A stretch of DNA of 64,000 bases from Paralvinella palmiformis (taxonomy: Eukaryota > Annelida > Polychaeta > Terebellida > Alvinellidae): NCBI GenBank assembly GCA_025642065.1, contig JAODUP010000026.1:1497001-1561000 (forward strand). Reading direction: 5' to 3'. Below, piece after piece: positions 21,268-37,900 of this stretch (position 1 is the first letter of the stretch; every line of letters begins with the position of its first letter). Position numbers and translations under genes: made by a program. The notes beneath the pieces were generated by a model that was not told the DNA's origin, ran no database searches, and worked only from the letters and a program-made list of their open reading frames with translations.

Positions 21268-24200
21268 ATGGATAAAGATTTTCAAGATGATCTCGACTCA
21301 ACAGTTGATAGTTATCTGGATATTGATGTTGATTTGCTTAAACGCAGACAGAAAATAGTTGACAATGAGAAATCTCTGTACGAGTATAAAATGGAAAGAA
21401 AAGCTCATGGGAAAAAGAGGGTAGGAAAGGACAATGTAGATACCTGTATATGGTTCAATGCTTATATCATCATTATTGAGATTAATAGTATTAATCTTTG
21501 ATATGCATTATAATGTAACAGCAACATACCTTAGTAGCCGAAATATTCCATGATAATTAATGCAGAATTTAGTGTTTCGAGTAATTTTTGAATCCATTAC
21601 GGCCTTATAAATATTGCTTTGTAAATGGCAATTCTATTTTATGCCATATTTCAGGTTATTTAGGTTATTGTTGAAATATTGTTTAATAATCTTAACATAT
21701 ATTCACTGTCAACCATATTCCGGATGTATCTGTTATTTGGTCATGTATGTTTATCATCATAAATGCATTGTGTTTTACTTCTATCTTGCAGACAGCTCTC
21801 GTACATCGCGTTGTCATCATTTCCAAGACGGCCAATACCGACTTTGATGAAGTTGGAGGCAAGTGTTTTGATTTATTACTCATGGTTATTTTTAAGTAAT
21901 ATATAACATTAACTAAGTAATATGACATCAACAGATTAATATATTTTACACTGTTCTATTTCACTCTTGATTTAATTACTCTAGAATCGTATGAAAAGTT
22001 CTTTAAGGATGTAACAAGTAAGTTACAGTGTGAACCTGCAACAGGACTATTGCTTCTCTACCCAAATCACTGTGTCCATGTTATAGAGGTTAGTAGTTCG
22101 ACTTTAATTAATAAATTAATCAGAATTAGCCTACCAAATGCACAAAAGTGGCCGTAAAACATCAGTCATCCTCGTACTGCCTTAGAAATGTCTTTCAATT
22201 TCTGCTATTAATCTGGTAAGAATTCTATTTCCATTTAATAGTTTGCAGTACTTCAAATTCTTTCTAAACTTAAAAGAAGGCAGGCACTTGGTCTGATGAA
22301 CTTGCTATTTCCTGTTCCTATGGGATGATGATGATTGGTATTTTATGGTCACTTTTGTGCACATGGTAGGCTAAATGAGCCAAGTGACCTCTGAAGGGAA
22401 TTTATTTCCTATTTGAATGCGACCTATAAAACTGATGCATTATATAAAAACATACAGAATTATATTTATATATATATATTCTCGGACGGATAATATCTTT
22501 GATCAATGTTTTCTTTATATTCAGTGCTCACAAGACTTGCTCCTGGAGCTCATCAAAGATTTGCGAAAGGAAGAACTAACTGGTGACGGAAAAATGGAAA
22601 AGTCCAAAATAGTTGTGATCTCTCATGACATATCCTTTTCTTTATAACATAATACGTTTGCAGTAGGTTAATTCTGTTCCATATGAAACTGATTTATAAT
22701 ACAGGATATATTATAAAATAAGTAATTAATATTACAGATGTGTTACTGTCATTATACAATACAGATGTGTTGCTATCATTATGCAATACATACATGTTGC
22801 TATCATTATACAGTACATATGTGTTGCTATCATTACACATTACAGATGTCTTGCTGTCATTATACAGTACAGATGTGTTGCTGTCATTATACAGTATGGA
22901 TGTGTTCCTGTCATTATACAGTGCATATGTGTTGCTGTCACTATACAGTACATATGTGTTGCTATCATTATACAGTAAAGATGTGTTGCTATCATTATAT
23001 AGTACAGATGTGCTGGTATCATTATCATTATAAATGTTGGTATACAACAGCTAGTTTGATTAAGTACAGCTTGTTCCTGTCATTATACAGTGCATATGTG
23101 TTGCTGTCATTATACAGTACATATGTGTTGCTATCATTATACAGTAAAGATGTGTTGCTATCATTATATAGTACAGATGTGTTGGTATCATTATCATTAT
23201 AAATGTTGGTATACAACAGCTAGTTTGATTAAGTACAGCTTCCCACTCACTGCTTAGCTTGGTATTTAAATGGTAATGTTCATCATCCCTCTTGCCACAT
23301 ACTTCAAATATAAATATGTATCTGAAATATGTATGTCTAACGTGAGTTTTGACCAAAATATAGTTATTTTGACAAGCCCAAGCTTTGTATTCTGTCATGT
23401 TGTTAATGTAAATTATGGATTGTTTAATCCCATGGTGCAATGCTCACTCAGCTGCCAATCAAACAGGACATGACACTTACTCTTGAGATCCACTTGTCCT
23501 GTAGGACAAGTGCTGTAAAAGTTTACTTGTCCTATCTGAAATTTACTTGTCCCAACAAACCTCCACATATCACCAAATTACGCGCAGTTACAATTTATTA
23601 ACGGCGTTGAATAAAGAATGGTGTTTTTGTTTGTTGTATATTTATTTGTGAAACACAAGCACATGGAGGCAAAGCGGATGTAAACACAAGCACATGGACC
23701 GAAACTTCAGTGACCAGGTGACATTAACAAGCCAACCACGATCAACTTTACGCTGGCTAAACAACCGCAGAAGTTGATAATGCATGCTGTGAATGGCGCG
23801 TGCATTTGACATGCGCAGTTGGTTTAAGCTTTAAGGAAAATGACACGTAGATTGAAATGTCAAGAAATGACGAATAAAGAGTCGTTTTCGATATGCTTCA
23901 GTTTACTTGTCCTGTCGGCCAAGTACTTCAACCCAACAACAATGGGATGATCTACTTGTCCTGCATGCAAAACCACTTGTCCCAGACAAGCATTAATGTC
24001 CTGCCCTGTTTCCCATCAATGACTTGATGTCATGATTAGAGATTTCTGTCAACCAGGAAGGGAAAATGGCTGCCTCCATGGTCATTAGTCGGCTTAATAA
24101 ATTATTTTGATACTTCCACATTGGCAAGGGGTCTCTGGAACGGATGAAACAAAACACTTGGGCGCAAACAAAATGTCTTATGATTCTATCATAAAGTGAT

Positions 24201-25973
24201 TTAAAAGTACCATAGCAAGAAGTTATGTGTATGATAAACAGCTTAGAGCATCTGAAAATGAAGAGGTTAATTACACTAATTCGAAAATCAATCAACTATT
24301 TCAGATAACATGCACTTTATTTCAATTAATTAACTGATCAAGTGTCAATTTCCTTGACTCCTTATTCACATTCCAAATCGTCTCTATCAGAATTGGAATT
24401 ATCGTAATTTGGATGTTCAGGCGCATAACTTGGATGAATATGAACCAAGTGAGGAATCGTTCAGGCTGGTAATAGACATGCTCATTCAGCTTTTGAAGCT
24501 TGGAGCATATCTCAACAAACAACCAAAGGTTTGTAATAATAATAATAATATAGATTTCATCAATTTGCCATTGCCATAAAAAGCCATTCAAAAGTACTGG
24601 ACACTGACACCCGAATGAAATATATATAAAACCCAATTAGAAATTTGAACAATCAGTATTATCAATCGGTGAAAGCAACAAGGAACATTTGAGTTTTTAT
24701 TATATAAACGTTTCAAGAGAAAATGTATTTATAATAACTGCCAGCAACCTGTTCCATTGAGTGGGCCTGCTACACTATATATACAATCACATATAACTTG
24801 AGCTGGGACATAGGTATCTGCACTAGTTAGTATCTGATTGGATGACCCGAGTTTTGAGGGTATCTATTGGATACATAGATATTCAGGAGCAATGATCGAT
24901 TCATAAATTGATAATAAAATCTTGAAATGAATTTGCTGTCTCATTAACAGCTAATGTACTTTTTTGAAGAATTGGTGAGATAATGCCATATTTTTGAGTA
25001 TTTGGCCTTGTGTGAGATGCATCATTAGTTACAATAATCTATACAGAATGCAACAGAGGCTTGGACCACATTAACAAGTGTTGCTTGTGTAAAGAATGTT
25101 TTAGACAGTAGATGTTTTAAAGATGGTAGTATAAGCACCTTAGCATACTGGTGTGACATGTTCTTTTATATTAAAAATGTATCCAATGTTCTTAGGGATT
25201 TATATCGTGTTTATTTTATCATCATTTAATTCTAGAATATTTTGTTTCATCCAAATTAAATTATCAGCATCTAATATATATATATATATATATATATGTT
25301 ACAGTTAATCTGTATAATCAGGTAATATGTATTTTACCTGAAATTTTCAGGTAATGTATTAAATCTCAGTTAGCAATAGACGTATTACCTGAATATTTCA
25401 TGTAACATACAAGTAAGTAAGTGCCTTTTATTATATATCTTATGCATTTATTTTTTTACCTTCCATATATTTATGTAAAAGTTCTAATTGTATATCCTGA
25501 AGGTGGCGCTAAAAAATGTTATGGAAAATTTGCTCGACAAAGTTCCAGAATTATTACCTCAACAAGGTGATTATATTCCTCCCCTTATTTTCATATTTTA
25601 CTACATATTTATATTTTAATCCTGTTACCAAATTGGAGATGGGAATGAAGCAGAGCACCGACATGAAGATTGTTTTATATTACGTATTACAGATGTTATT
25701 AATTTCCTAATTGAAAAGGATGCCGAAGCCACAGTAACACCACAAGAACATCTTAACAGATACCAGAAACCTTTTGATGTCACATTAGACAGTGGTAATT
25801 ATTTTGTTTTAAAGTTGATGTCAAATGCATCATTCCATATTCTAGACTTAGCCACGAGATCATTTAGATAGAAAATCATAAACTTTTTAGTTATATTAAT
25901 GTATTAATTCTAAATCTTTTTCATTGCAGAACTTACTTGGCCTATGCCTGTACGATTATTTCCATACAACTGA
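21268..25973 (+). CDS. TEX47: TEX47-like protein (8 exons, 265 aa)
   Basis: Exons 21268-21420, 21792-21858, 21985-22088, 22525-22629, 24370-24528, 25503-25566, 25693-25794 and 25930-25973 join in phase to TGA. The product matches vertebrate TEX47 (C7orf62, about 250 aa) along its length: RVVIISKTAN (about residues 58-67), ATGLLLLYP (92-100), IVVISHD followed by IPNRLYQNW across the exon 4/5 joint, LPQQDVIN, and a C-terminus VTLDSELTWPMPVR. The function of TEX47 is poorly known; in vertebrates it is reported as testis-expressed. There is no signal peptide or membrane segment. The start is the first in-frame ATG after an (AT)n tract, and the acidic N-terminus (DKDFQDDLDS) is specific to this protein. 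Two introns are non-canonical: intron 2 is GC-AG and intron 4 is U12-type AT-AC. A candidate poly(A) signal is at 26402-26407. Confidence 0.87.
21859..21984 (+). other. TEX47: GC-AG intron of the TEX47-like gene
   Basis: The only in-frame join between exons 2 and 3 uses donor GGAG|GCAAGT and acceptor ACTCTAG|AATCG. The nearby GT (in AAGTGTTTT) leads to an immediate stop. GC-AG introns are a known minor class spliced by the major spliceosome and usually have a strong surrounding donor consensus, as seen here. Confidence 0.8.
22124..22172 (+). repeat. tRNA-derived SINE family 1, truncated copy I
   Basis: Only the 3' end is present: TAGCCTACCAAATGCACAAA, GTGGCCGTAAAACATCAGTC. It lies in intron 3 of the TEX47-like gene. 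Confidence 0.75.
22326..22396 (-). repeat. tRNA-derived SINE family 1, truncated copy J
   Basis: On the plus strand it reads GATGATGATTGGTATTTTAT, then CACTTTTGTGCACATGGTAG and GCTAAATGAGCC, the 3' half of the family. It is in the same intron as copy I but in opposite orientation. Confidence 0.78.
22734..23240. repeat. 27-bp minisatellite with higher-order duplication
   Basis: About eleven tandem 27-base units of the type CAGATGTGTTGCTATCATTA plus TACAGTA run from 22734. A block of about 169 bases, including the non-repeat segment AACAGCTAGTTTGATTAAGT, is then duplicated (first copy from 22904, second from 23073). The period is a multiple of three and the units lack stops, which produces spurious long reading frames on both strands. 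It lies inside the AT-AC intron. Confidence 0.9.
23490..23990. mobile_element. Probable nonautonomous DNA element with subterminal CTTGTCC repeats
   Basis: It begins with a palindrome CACTTGTCCTGTAGGACAAGTG. ACTTGTCC recurs at several places near both ends and the element ends ACTTGTCCCAGACAAG. The middle has no coding potential. Clustered short subterminal repeats with palindromic ends are typical of transposase-binding regions; the family is not identified. It lies in the AT-AC intron of the TEX47-like gene. Confidence 0.5.
25295..25409. mobile_element. 115-bp MITE, copy 1
   Basis: It starts TATGTTACAGTTAATCTG and ends CATGTAACATA, giving an 8-base terminal inverted repeat (TATGTTAC). Internal ATTACCTGA/TCAGGTAAT palindromes are also present. 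A second copy with the same order lies at 60467-60583. It is in intron 5 of the TEX47-like gene. Confidence 0.75.
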
Positions 25974-26009
25974 GATTTATAGTTTTACGCTCTGATTTAG
26001 TCATGTAAA

Positions 26010-26087
<78 letters not shown>

Positions 26088-28315
26088 TTTGACGTTAAGA
26101 ATTCAGTGCTACTTGTAGCAGTCCAATTTTGTTAATAATTAAAATATTGATTTAATGTAATTAGTTTTATTAACATAATAGACAACTTTATTTTCATTTA
26201 GAACATATTTTAACACCATTTCAGTAACATATTGTTACAAGTTTTCTGGGATGTCTGTGATAAGGATACATGTATATCTGAAATGTTATTTATAAAATTT
26301 GTGTTGTTTTTAATATTGTACAAAAACATTTATATCCAGTCAGACAGATTTAGTGAGAACTATGAATGAATGAAAGAATGAAGTGTGTTTATTTGTAGAA
26401 GAATAAAATATTTATTTACAACAAATGTATTTTCAAACACTTGTGCTGAACTTAATCTTTTATAAATGCACTTTTGCAATCATCTTCAAGAAACAATTTT
26501 TCCACATCATTGTACAACTTTCTGACATCAAACTAACAGATAGTTAAGTGTGCTTATTGCATTAAACATTTGTAAATTACCATTTAGGCTACTTGTATTA
26601 TAAATTAACAGCAAGTTAAAACAATTCGTTTGAATATAACAACTCCTAACTTCAATTTTAGGTACTCTTCTGTTTTTGATATAGGCCACTGATGTTTCCA
26701 AATGTATTAATGGTTGGATTTTCTCCTCTGCTCATGATCCATTTTTATATTTTCTAATCTAAAAGTTCTTATGTAGATGAATGATCTTCTTATAATCTAG
26801 TCGATCTTTTCCTTTTTTGAGTCGAAGATTTTATCCTTACTCATCATATGAAATTACCACATTGGGCAATACTTCTTTACATTTACTTAATTTACAAATG
26901 CAAGCATTAAAATTTCTCAAAACAGCCATAATGACTTCTAGGATTATGAAGTTGCTTTATTTATGCATTATGTCATATGCGTATTACCCTGCTCCTCCAG
27001 ATTTGTTATACTCAGCAGACTTGTTATTACAACAACAACAAAATTTGAAGAGAATAGTATGGCTAACATTTTCAAACATATAGAATATGTGGATTTCCAC
27101 TCAAACTAATTTTACTCCAAGTCCCAGTTTAAAGCCAAAATAAAGACAACTTTACTTACAGACTATTCCACATTAGTCACATGTCCAAATCTGCTCTGTA
27201 GGGATTGTCTGCTTTGTGTAAAAATGTAAATTTACATAAATTTTATACCTGGTATTTATATTAATAAGATGTCCACTCATCACTTGGCTTTAACCATTAT
27301 TTGTTTTGTTATTTCAACATTTTAAATTAATTTGTTAAAGGATCATTGAGAACACAGCCTCAACTACACCAATCCCCAATTTTCACTTTCTATTAACTTT
27401 AATAGTGTATTATAATATATGTATGTTAAAACAAATTGTGATTTTTTAATGAATAATACAAAGAAATAAACTGGCCCATGTTTCACAGGATCATACACCA
27501 CCACCTAATTTTACAAATATACATTATTATTATTATATATAAATAACTCTGGGAAAAATAACTGCCATAACACGTCAGCATAAAATCCAACTGTATTTCA
27601 AGATGTTAGTCTCTGAATCGGTCAAACATCTTGTCGTGTCACCCATTATATAGCCGACATCATTTTCAGGATGAAGCTCCACACACACACACACACCACT
27701 ATCATTTATCCATACTGGAACATGTGACTAATGTTGGTGAAAATCTCACACATTCCTATTAGCATTACTCTGAGAAAACTATAATTGCTTATTTTGAATA
27801 CCAGCAAAAGCTTAGTCCAACTTCTCAACCTTTTAATCCCGAGTATCTAACACTCACTTCTTAAATCTTTAGTTTCTAATACATGTAGCTTCCATCTTAG
27901 CTAACAATATATAAATTACTGTGATTATCTTCATACACACCAAAATACTTCTTCATGTAGTAGTCATTTTATGAGTGAAATTATTGATGTTTCATAAAAT
28001 ATACCTTCATCATAGAAAACAAATGTAATTTATTAATAGATTCAGTAACTCTGGGTAGGCATTGGTTCATTCTGTTCGACATACTGAAAAAAAGCTTCTT
28101 TAGAACCTGACCAAAGTCGTATATCCAAGCCATTTAAATTATCTGTGAAACAAAAAGTACTGTCAAGAAGAAATTGAACCTCCAACATCTCATTCAAGAT
28201 GTTGTTTATGTAGTGTAGTCATATTTTTTTGATAATATTCAATGTAATACCAGTTTGGACAAGTTTACTGTCATACAAACATGCACCATCAAAACCACAG
28301 TCTCTATTAAATGTT
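25974..28315. other. Intergenic stretch between TEX47-like and RPL38 (tail to tail)
   Basis: It contains the presumed 3' UTR of the TEX47-like gene (AATAAA at 26402-26407), an (AT)n/(AC)n composite at about 26010-26090, and otherwise AT-rich sequence in which I recognise no exon, RNA gene or mobile element. Confidence 0.6.
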
Positions 28316-28321
28316 TTTATT
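28316..28321 (-). other. RPL38: Candidate poly(A) signal of RPL38
   Basis: AATAAA on the minus strand, beginning 13 bases after the TAA stop codon. This would give a very short 3' UTR, common for ribosomal protein mRNAs. Confidence 0.55.
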
Positions 28322-28333
28322 TGCACTCTTACA

Positions 28334-32801
<4,468 letters not shown>

Positions 32802-33279
32802 GTTTATACCAGTCAGTTAACACTCTGGCAAGGAAATGAAATCTGGAAAATAAAACAGAAACAAATTGAATGCCATTTTTAATTTTACAAAACAAAAAGT
32901 TAAATACATTCGAGTGTGATATCAAAGATTTACTACTGCTTTTATATCTACCATAACTGCATTTGATAATTATCCTTCCTAAGCCAGATATATCTGTAGG
33001 AGTATCATCTAACTTACATTATGCTCAGGGGTGTCCTTTAGAGTTAGTCATCAAGTCACTTATTTGGGCACAAGTTTTTAGAGCTTAGTGACATTTGGGT
33101 CTTGCTCTATACATAATGATCGAAATGACAGTGATATCAAACGAGGGAGACACATAAGGTTTGTAATTTAATCCATTATCACAAAATTAAATCTACCTAA
33201 ATTTTAAATTGATAACGTATTTGATGGAGAAAACCTTGAAGGCCGCTGACTGACATCCTGCACCACATGAATGGCCCAC

Positions 33280-34470
33280 AGATGCAGCATTCTAATCCAG
33301 AAACTAAAAGCTCTAGGACTCGATGAATCAGCACTAAACTGGTTTCAATCCTATTTACATGTGGCGTTCCTCAAGGATCCATCTTGGGTCCTATGTTGTT
33401 TCTCATCTATGTGAATGACATCTCATCAGCGGCCAAGTGCAAATTATAGTGCCAGGAAATAACACAAATGAAATTCAGCAAGAACTTTTTGATGAACTAG
33501 AATCAATCAGGGAATGGCTGATTGCTAATAAATTGTCTCTCCGCCTTGGAAAGACAGAGTCAATTCTCTTTGCATCAAAGAGAAAACTTCAAAAAAAAAA
33601 CTCCATTCAAGTGCCATGCACAGGCAATGTCTTGTCATGTCGGACGAAGGTCGAATACTTAGGTCTAAAACTTGATCAATCTCTTACTGGAGACTGTATT
33701 GCGGATAAAATCATTAGCAAATCAAAATTACAGTTTCTATATAGGCAGCATTAATCCAATGCCACTTTGACTATGCCAGCTCATCATGGTATTCTTGACT
33801 GACCAAGAATTACAAAGCTAGGCTACAATGTACCCAAAACAAAATTATTCAATATCTTTTGAAGGCAACCCCTTGGACTCATATTGGAGCAAATAAGTTT
33901 AGATTGGTAAATATGTTGCCAAACAACTCAAACTAAATCAAGTTCACAATATCGTAAATGGCACAGCCCCCGTTTACTTAAATACTGCTTTCAAATTAAC
34001 AACATCCCAACATAATATTAATACAAGACCCAGTACAATGTCTCTTCAGATATATAAAGTTAAATCTTTTGGAAAAATAATTTGAATTATACAGGAATAT
34101 TGGCTTGGAACGAATTACCAACTGAAGATAAGTGTTCAACTAGTAAGATTCTCTTCAAAAAAGGTGTAAACATTCTTTTCTAACCTGGTCCTTTATTTTT
34201 CAAGTTATATATATGTGTGCATATATACATATCTTTGTTTGTAACATCCATTTATCTAAATATCACAGGAATCTATTCATTTGAAGTTTGTCTAGTCCAC
34301 AATCTGCCATATATACTACAATAATATAACTGTGATTTTTCTGCTCAGGACCACAATGGAAATAAGTGTTTTCACTTTCTTGTGCTATCCTGGTACTTTA
34401 ATGTATCTAATATCTATGTATTTTAGTGTTATTATATGTATTTACATTAGTGTACAAAATAAATCAAATC
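33280..34470 (+). pseudogene. Decayed non-LTR retrotransposon (CR1/Jockey-type reverse transcriptase), antisense in RPL38 intron 1
   Basis: Pieces in shifting frames give LKALGLDESALNWFQSYL, GVPQGSILGPMLFLIYVNDI, REWLIANKLSLRLGKTESIL, VEYLGLKLDQSLTG, then NKLKLNQVHN-like and WNELPTEDK segments. These follow the order of the reverse transcriptase palm, thumb and C-terminal region. The 3' end has a body GGAAATAAGTGTTTTCACTT and an AAATC-type tail. The YADD-bearing part is deleted, and frameshifts and stops make it inactive. Confidence 0.82.
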
Positions 34471-34912
34471 AAAAGTCCTGGAGTAGATCAGAAATATTTA
34501 AAAATTAGATCGAAGACCCAAAGGGCAAAACATGACTACAGCATCAGTCGGATGCGGGATGGGTGCGTAAATTACTAACTATTAAACTAATATAACTGGT
34601 CCTAGACTTAGTCCTAGCCTAGGTCAGTAGATGTATGTTTACCACAGAATGTGACAGATTAGATCTACCAATCATCCAATGATTATAGCTAGATAGAACA
34701 GTAGAACCCATCTCTGTCGGCTATATAAACAGACAACTTATTCCTGATATGACGGCGATAATGAGATGACCAACAAAACGTTATACTGAACTGTAAGACA
34801 ACAAAACTTTATTGATTGTGTAAAACGTCGATCGATTCGACTCTTCAAAAGTTAAAAAGGTACAAAACCACTTAATAATAGTAGATGGTTATAGATTTTA
34901 GTTTATACTCAC

Positions 34913-34954
34913 AAAAGCCACCACTATTACACGGCGACCAAAAGAAAAAGGAAG
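34913..34954 (-). promoter_or_regulatory. RPL38: RPL38 first (non-coding) exon with TOP-like leader
   Basis: On the minus strand CTTCCTTTTTCTTTTGGTCG is followed by CCGTGTAATAGTGGTGGC and a donor TTTT|GTGAGT at 34912. A C-start pyrimidine run at the transcription start is the 5' TOP element of ribosomal protein mRNAs, which places their translation under mTOR/LARP1 control. It would splice to the ATG-bearing exon at about 32842 (acceptor ATTTTCCAG). The exact start nucleotide cannot be read from sequence alone. Confidence 0.65.
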
Positions 34955-37900
34955 TATGTGCTGCCACCACCCGAATAACAAACAAATGTAAAACTGTAAA
35001 GGACCATAAATACTAAAACCTAAAAGTAGCAGTAGGAATGGCAAAGGCCATTGACGGAATGTAAGGCCACTCACATTTTGTGATAATTCTGTAAATGATC
35101 TTTGGTAATAGTAGTAGTAGTCAGAGTATTCTGTTTGATATACACATCTTAATTAGTCTAGCTAACAATATTACTATATACCCAGATATAAGGCTTCATG
35201 ATAACATATGTTTCCTGTAGCACATGCCAAGATCAAATGTTTTTAATACAAAATTATATTGAAATAAACGTATATAATATTTTTTATTATGGAAATGTCT
35301 ACACTATGTTGAAACTGAGCATATGTTTATCTTAATAGTAACTAAGTCAGCTCAAGCAATTTACTTCTGAGCTTATATAAGGTTTTTAATATAATTGTTA
35401 ATGTATGCTCTTTACAGTTTGTTTTAACGTCCAGCATTATCACAAAATGGGAGTGACCTAGCTTACAGTCTGTCAACTGGGAATACATGATAGTTTAACC
35501 AATTGATTAGATGGTCAAAACAATGAAGAATAATTTTCCAGTGATTAAGACAAAGAAAGTTAATTTAACGTCGAGGTTCGGTACAACAATAAAAGATTAG
35601 CCGAAGCATTTAACTTACAAAGATATATGGTATGGAATATACAATGATAGTAATACATGGTATGGTATATATATATATATATATATATATAATGAATACT
35701 AGATATGATTATTGATTTGATCAATTAACATCATTAAGGTAATTTGTTCATTACAATAAAGCCAAAAAAAAAAAAATTAATTTACATTACATGCAGATAG
35801 AACATTCACAATTTTTTGGTATCCAACTAGAAATTTGTCTCTTAAAGTCTGTAATATTCAAGTGTTTTGACATTATTTTCTATATTATTCCATAATTTAG
35901 CACCTTGACATGCAAATGTTTTAACAATTATACGATTTTTCTCTTAAACTTTCATAAGATGAATTGAAATCTTTAAAAATAAATCTAAGAGCTCTTTCTA
36001 AAATTTTCTAAATTTTGCGTGTGGAATCTGCATTACGAAAATGTCGTGCGACTGTGCAGTAGTTGAAACATTATAAGATAAACGAGTGCAATACTGAAAC
36101 AAGGCAGATCAAGGTACAGTGAATACAATACTCAAAAACAATTAGATTAATAGTATCAATAATAATGATGACATTCTTGAATAACATGCAGATTACCGCA
36201 GCTGTCAGACGTCACTTAATTATGCACGGCTTTGCAGTTTATTGGTGGGCGGTTGGATAGTTGCGCCCAAGGCTGAGGCGATGTGATTTCCATTACCTTC
36301 ATAATACATTTATTAATTGTTATTAGCTATTCGTTTGGAGTGTTGAAATTTTCTTGCTAAATATTATATATGGTATGAATGAAATTAACATGTTTTATGT
36401 TGTTCGTATCTATATTAATAAAGTTGTAACTTTTATTTTTACTGAATGGGTGATAATATAAGAACAGGTTTTGTATGACCTCGCATATAATGATATATAT
36501 ATATATATATATAAAATGATAGATCTCTCATTCTATGTCATAAGTTTTGTAGATCATTATTGAGTATTTCCATGGTGTTTCACTACGCTGCGCCACACTA
36601 GTAGTAAACATTTTACCAATAAGTTAAAAATAATTTCTGCTGATTGAGTGGTAGCTATACTTAATACTAGAAATCTATTCTAGCTGCATAGCTCACAACA
36701 TGATTTGTCATTAATCTAGATCTAGTCTGTGTCGGACCCAGTCCCAGCAAACATGCCAGAATGGCCCTTGTTATGTTATCTGTTTGATAATGTATTGTTT
36801 TATAAGTGAAATGCCCAGACCCCAGTACTTTTAAATGGGTGTAAGCAAAATGACTCGTGAAATGAGTGTGGTTGCCTTAATATTTCAAGTAATTACTGTC
36901 AATTAAACAGAATGCATCTAGCTATATCCCCTAATCTAATTTGTTTTTAAATCGTGGATATAATTGTTAAATGATGAGACGCAAACGAAGTACAAATTTT
37001 ATTTTTTACCAAATGGTCCACGATATGGGTTCTGTTTACCCTCTTTGCACACAGCCGTTGCAATACCTATTAATAAACGAAGCTAGCCATGTTGTTGTCA
37101 ATATCCCACTCTTTTTAAATATAATGGTTTCCCTATGAAAATACAAAACTAACCTAGCCTGCGATCACTTTTAAATCTAGACCACAACAATACATCTATT
37201 GATAATTGAGCTAGACAAGGGAAACCACCCTGTGATAAATGAGAACGTTTTCTATTTAATCTCAAGCGCCAAATCTCGTAAATTCCTGCAGCATCAGATC
37301 AACATGTTTAGGTTGTTAGACCGCCCTGAAATAGTCCAAACTTGTCGATTGGTATTTGGGCCAATTTTGCAGCCTTATTTCTGAAAAATATAATAACTTG
37401 ATACATATTTATTTCTTTTTATACATAAATATTACGTTACACAAATGATGAAAACAGGTCAGTGGTACAATTATTTGGTGATTTATGATGTTCATAAACC
37501 TTCCCCTCTGGCAATGGTACATTTCTGGAATTAAACTTTTGTGACCTGTCAAATAAGTGGCGATATTTGGGGCATAATTTAGCCGATTACTCAATAATTA
37601 TAAAAGATAGCCCCATTAAACTATATATTTTCTTCTTAGTTATGACAAGACCTATCCAAATTGAAACTCTATGACCGTTTTGAAAAAAATGACCACGTTC
37701 CCTACCAGTATTTAGATATATTTGTGCACTATCTGGGCAGACGATATAAAATACATTTTAAACACTCGACATCTTTATTACACCTGGGACATATACATTA
37801 GTGGTGACACCTAGGTACTTTTTATAATTAAAATTGAAACATGAAGGGCAGATCTGTAACAGCCCTTTTTGTAGAAATCAGCACTATTCGGTTGACCCCG

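Larger units (their letters stand above)
22630..24369 (+). other. TEX47: U12-type AT-AC intron of the TEX47-like gene
   Basis: The intron begins ATATCCTTTTC, an exact match to the U12-dependent 5' splice site (ATATCCTTT). Near its 3' end it has TTTCCTTGACTCC at 24349-24361, matching the U12 branch-site consensus TTCCTTRAC. It ends TTATTCAC, so the terminal dinucleotides are AT and AC. The presumed branch adenosine (24357) is 12 bases from the 3' end, within the short spacing required of U12 introns. Splicing here joins SHD to IPNRLYQNW in phase 0, reproducing the conserved TEX47 sequence; no GT-AG pair does so. Its 1740 bases hold a minisatellite and a probable DNA element. Confidence 0.92.

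Noticed and set aside
22738..23202. Open frame of about 154 codons rich in Cys, Tyr and His
   Set aside because: It is a readout of the 27-bp minisatellite, open on both strands because of the period, and lies within the AT-AC intron.
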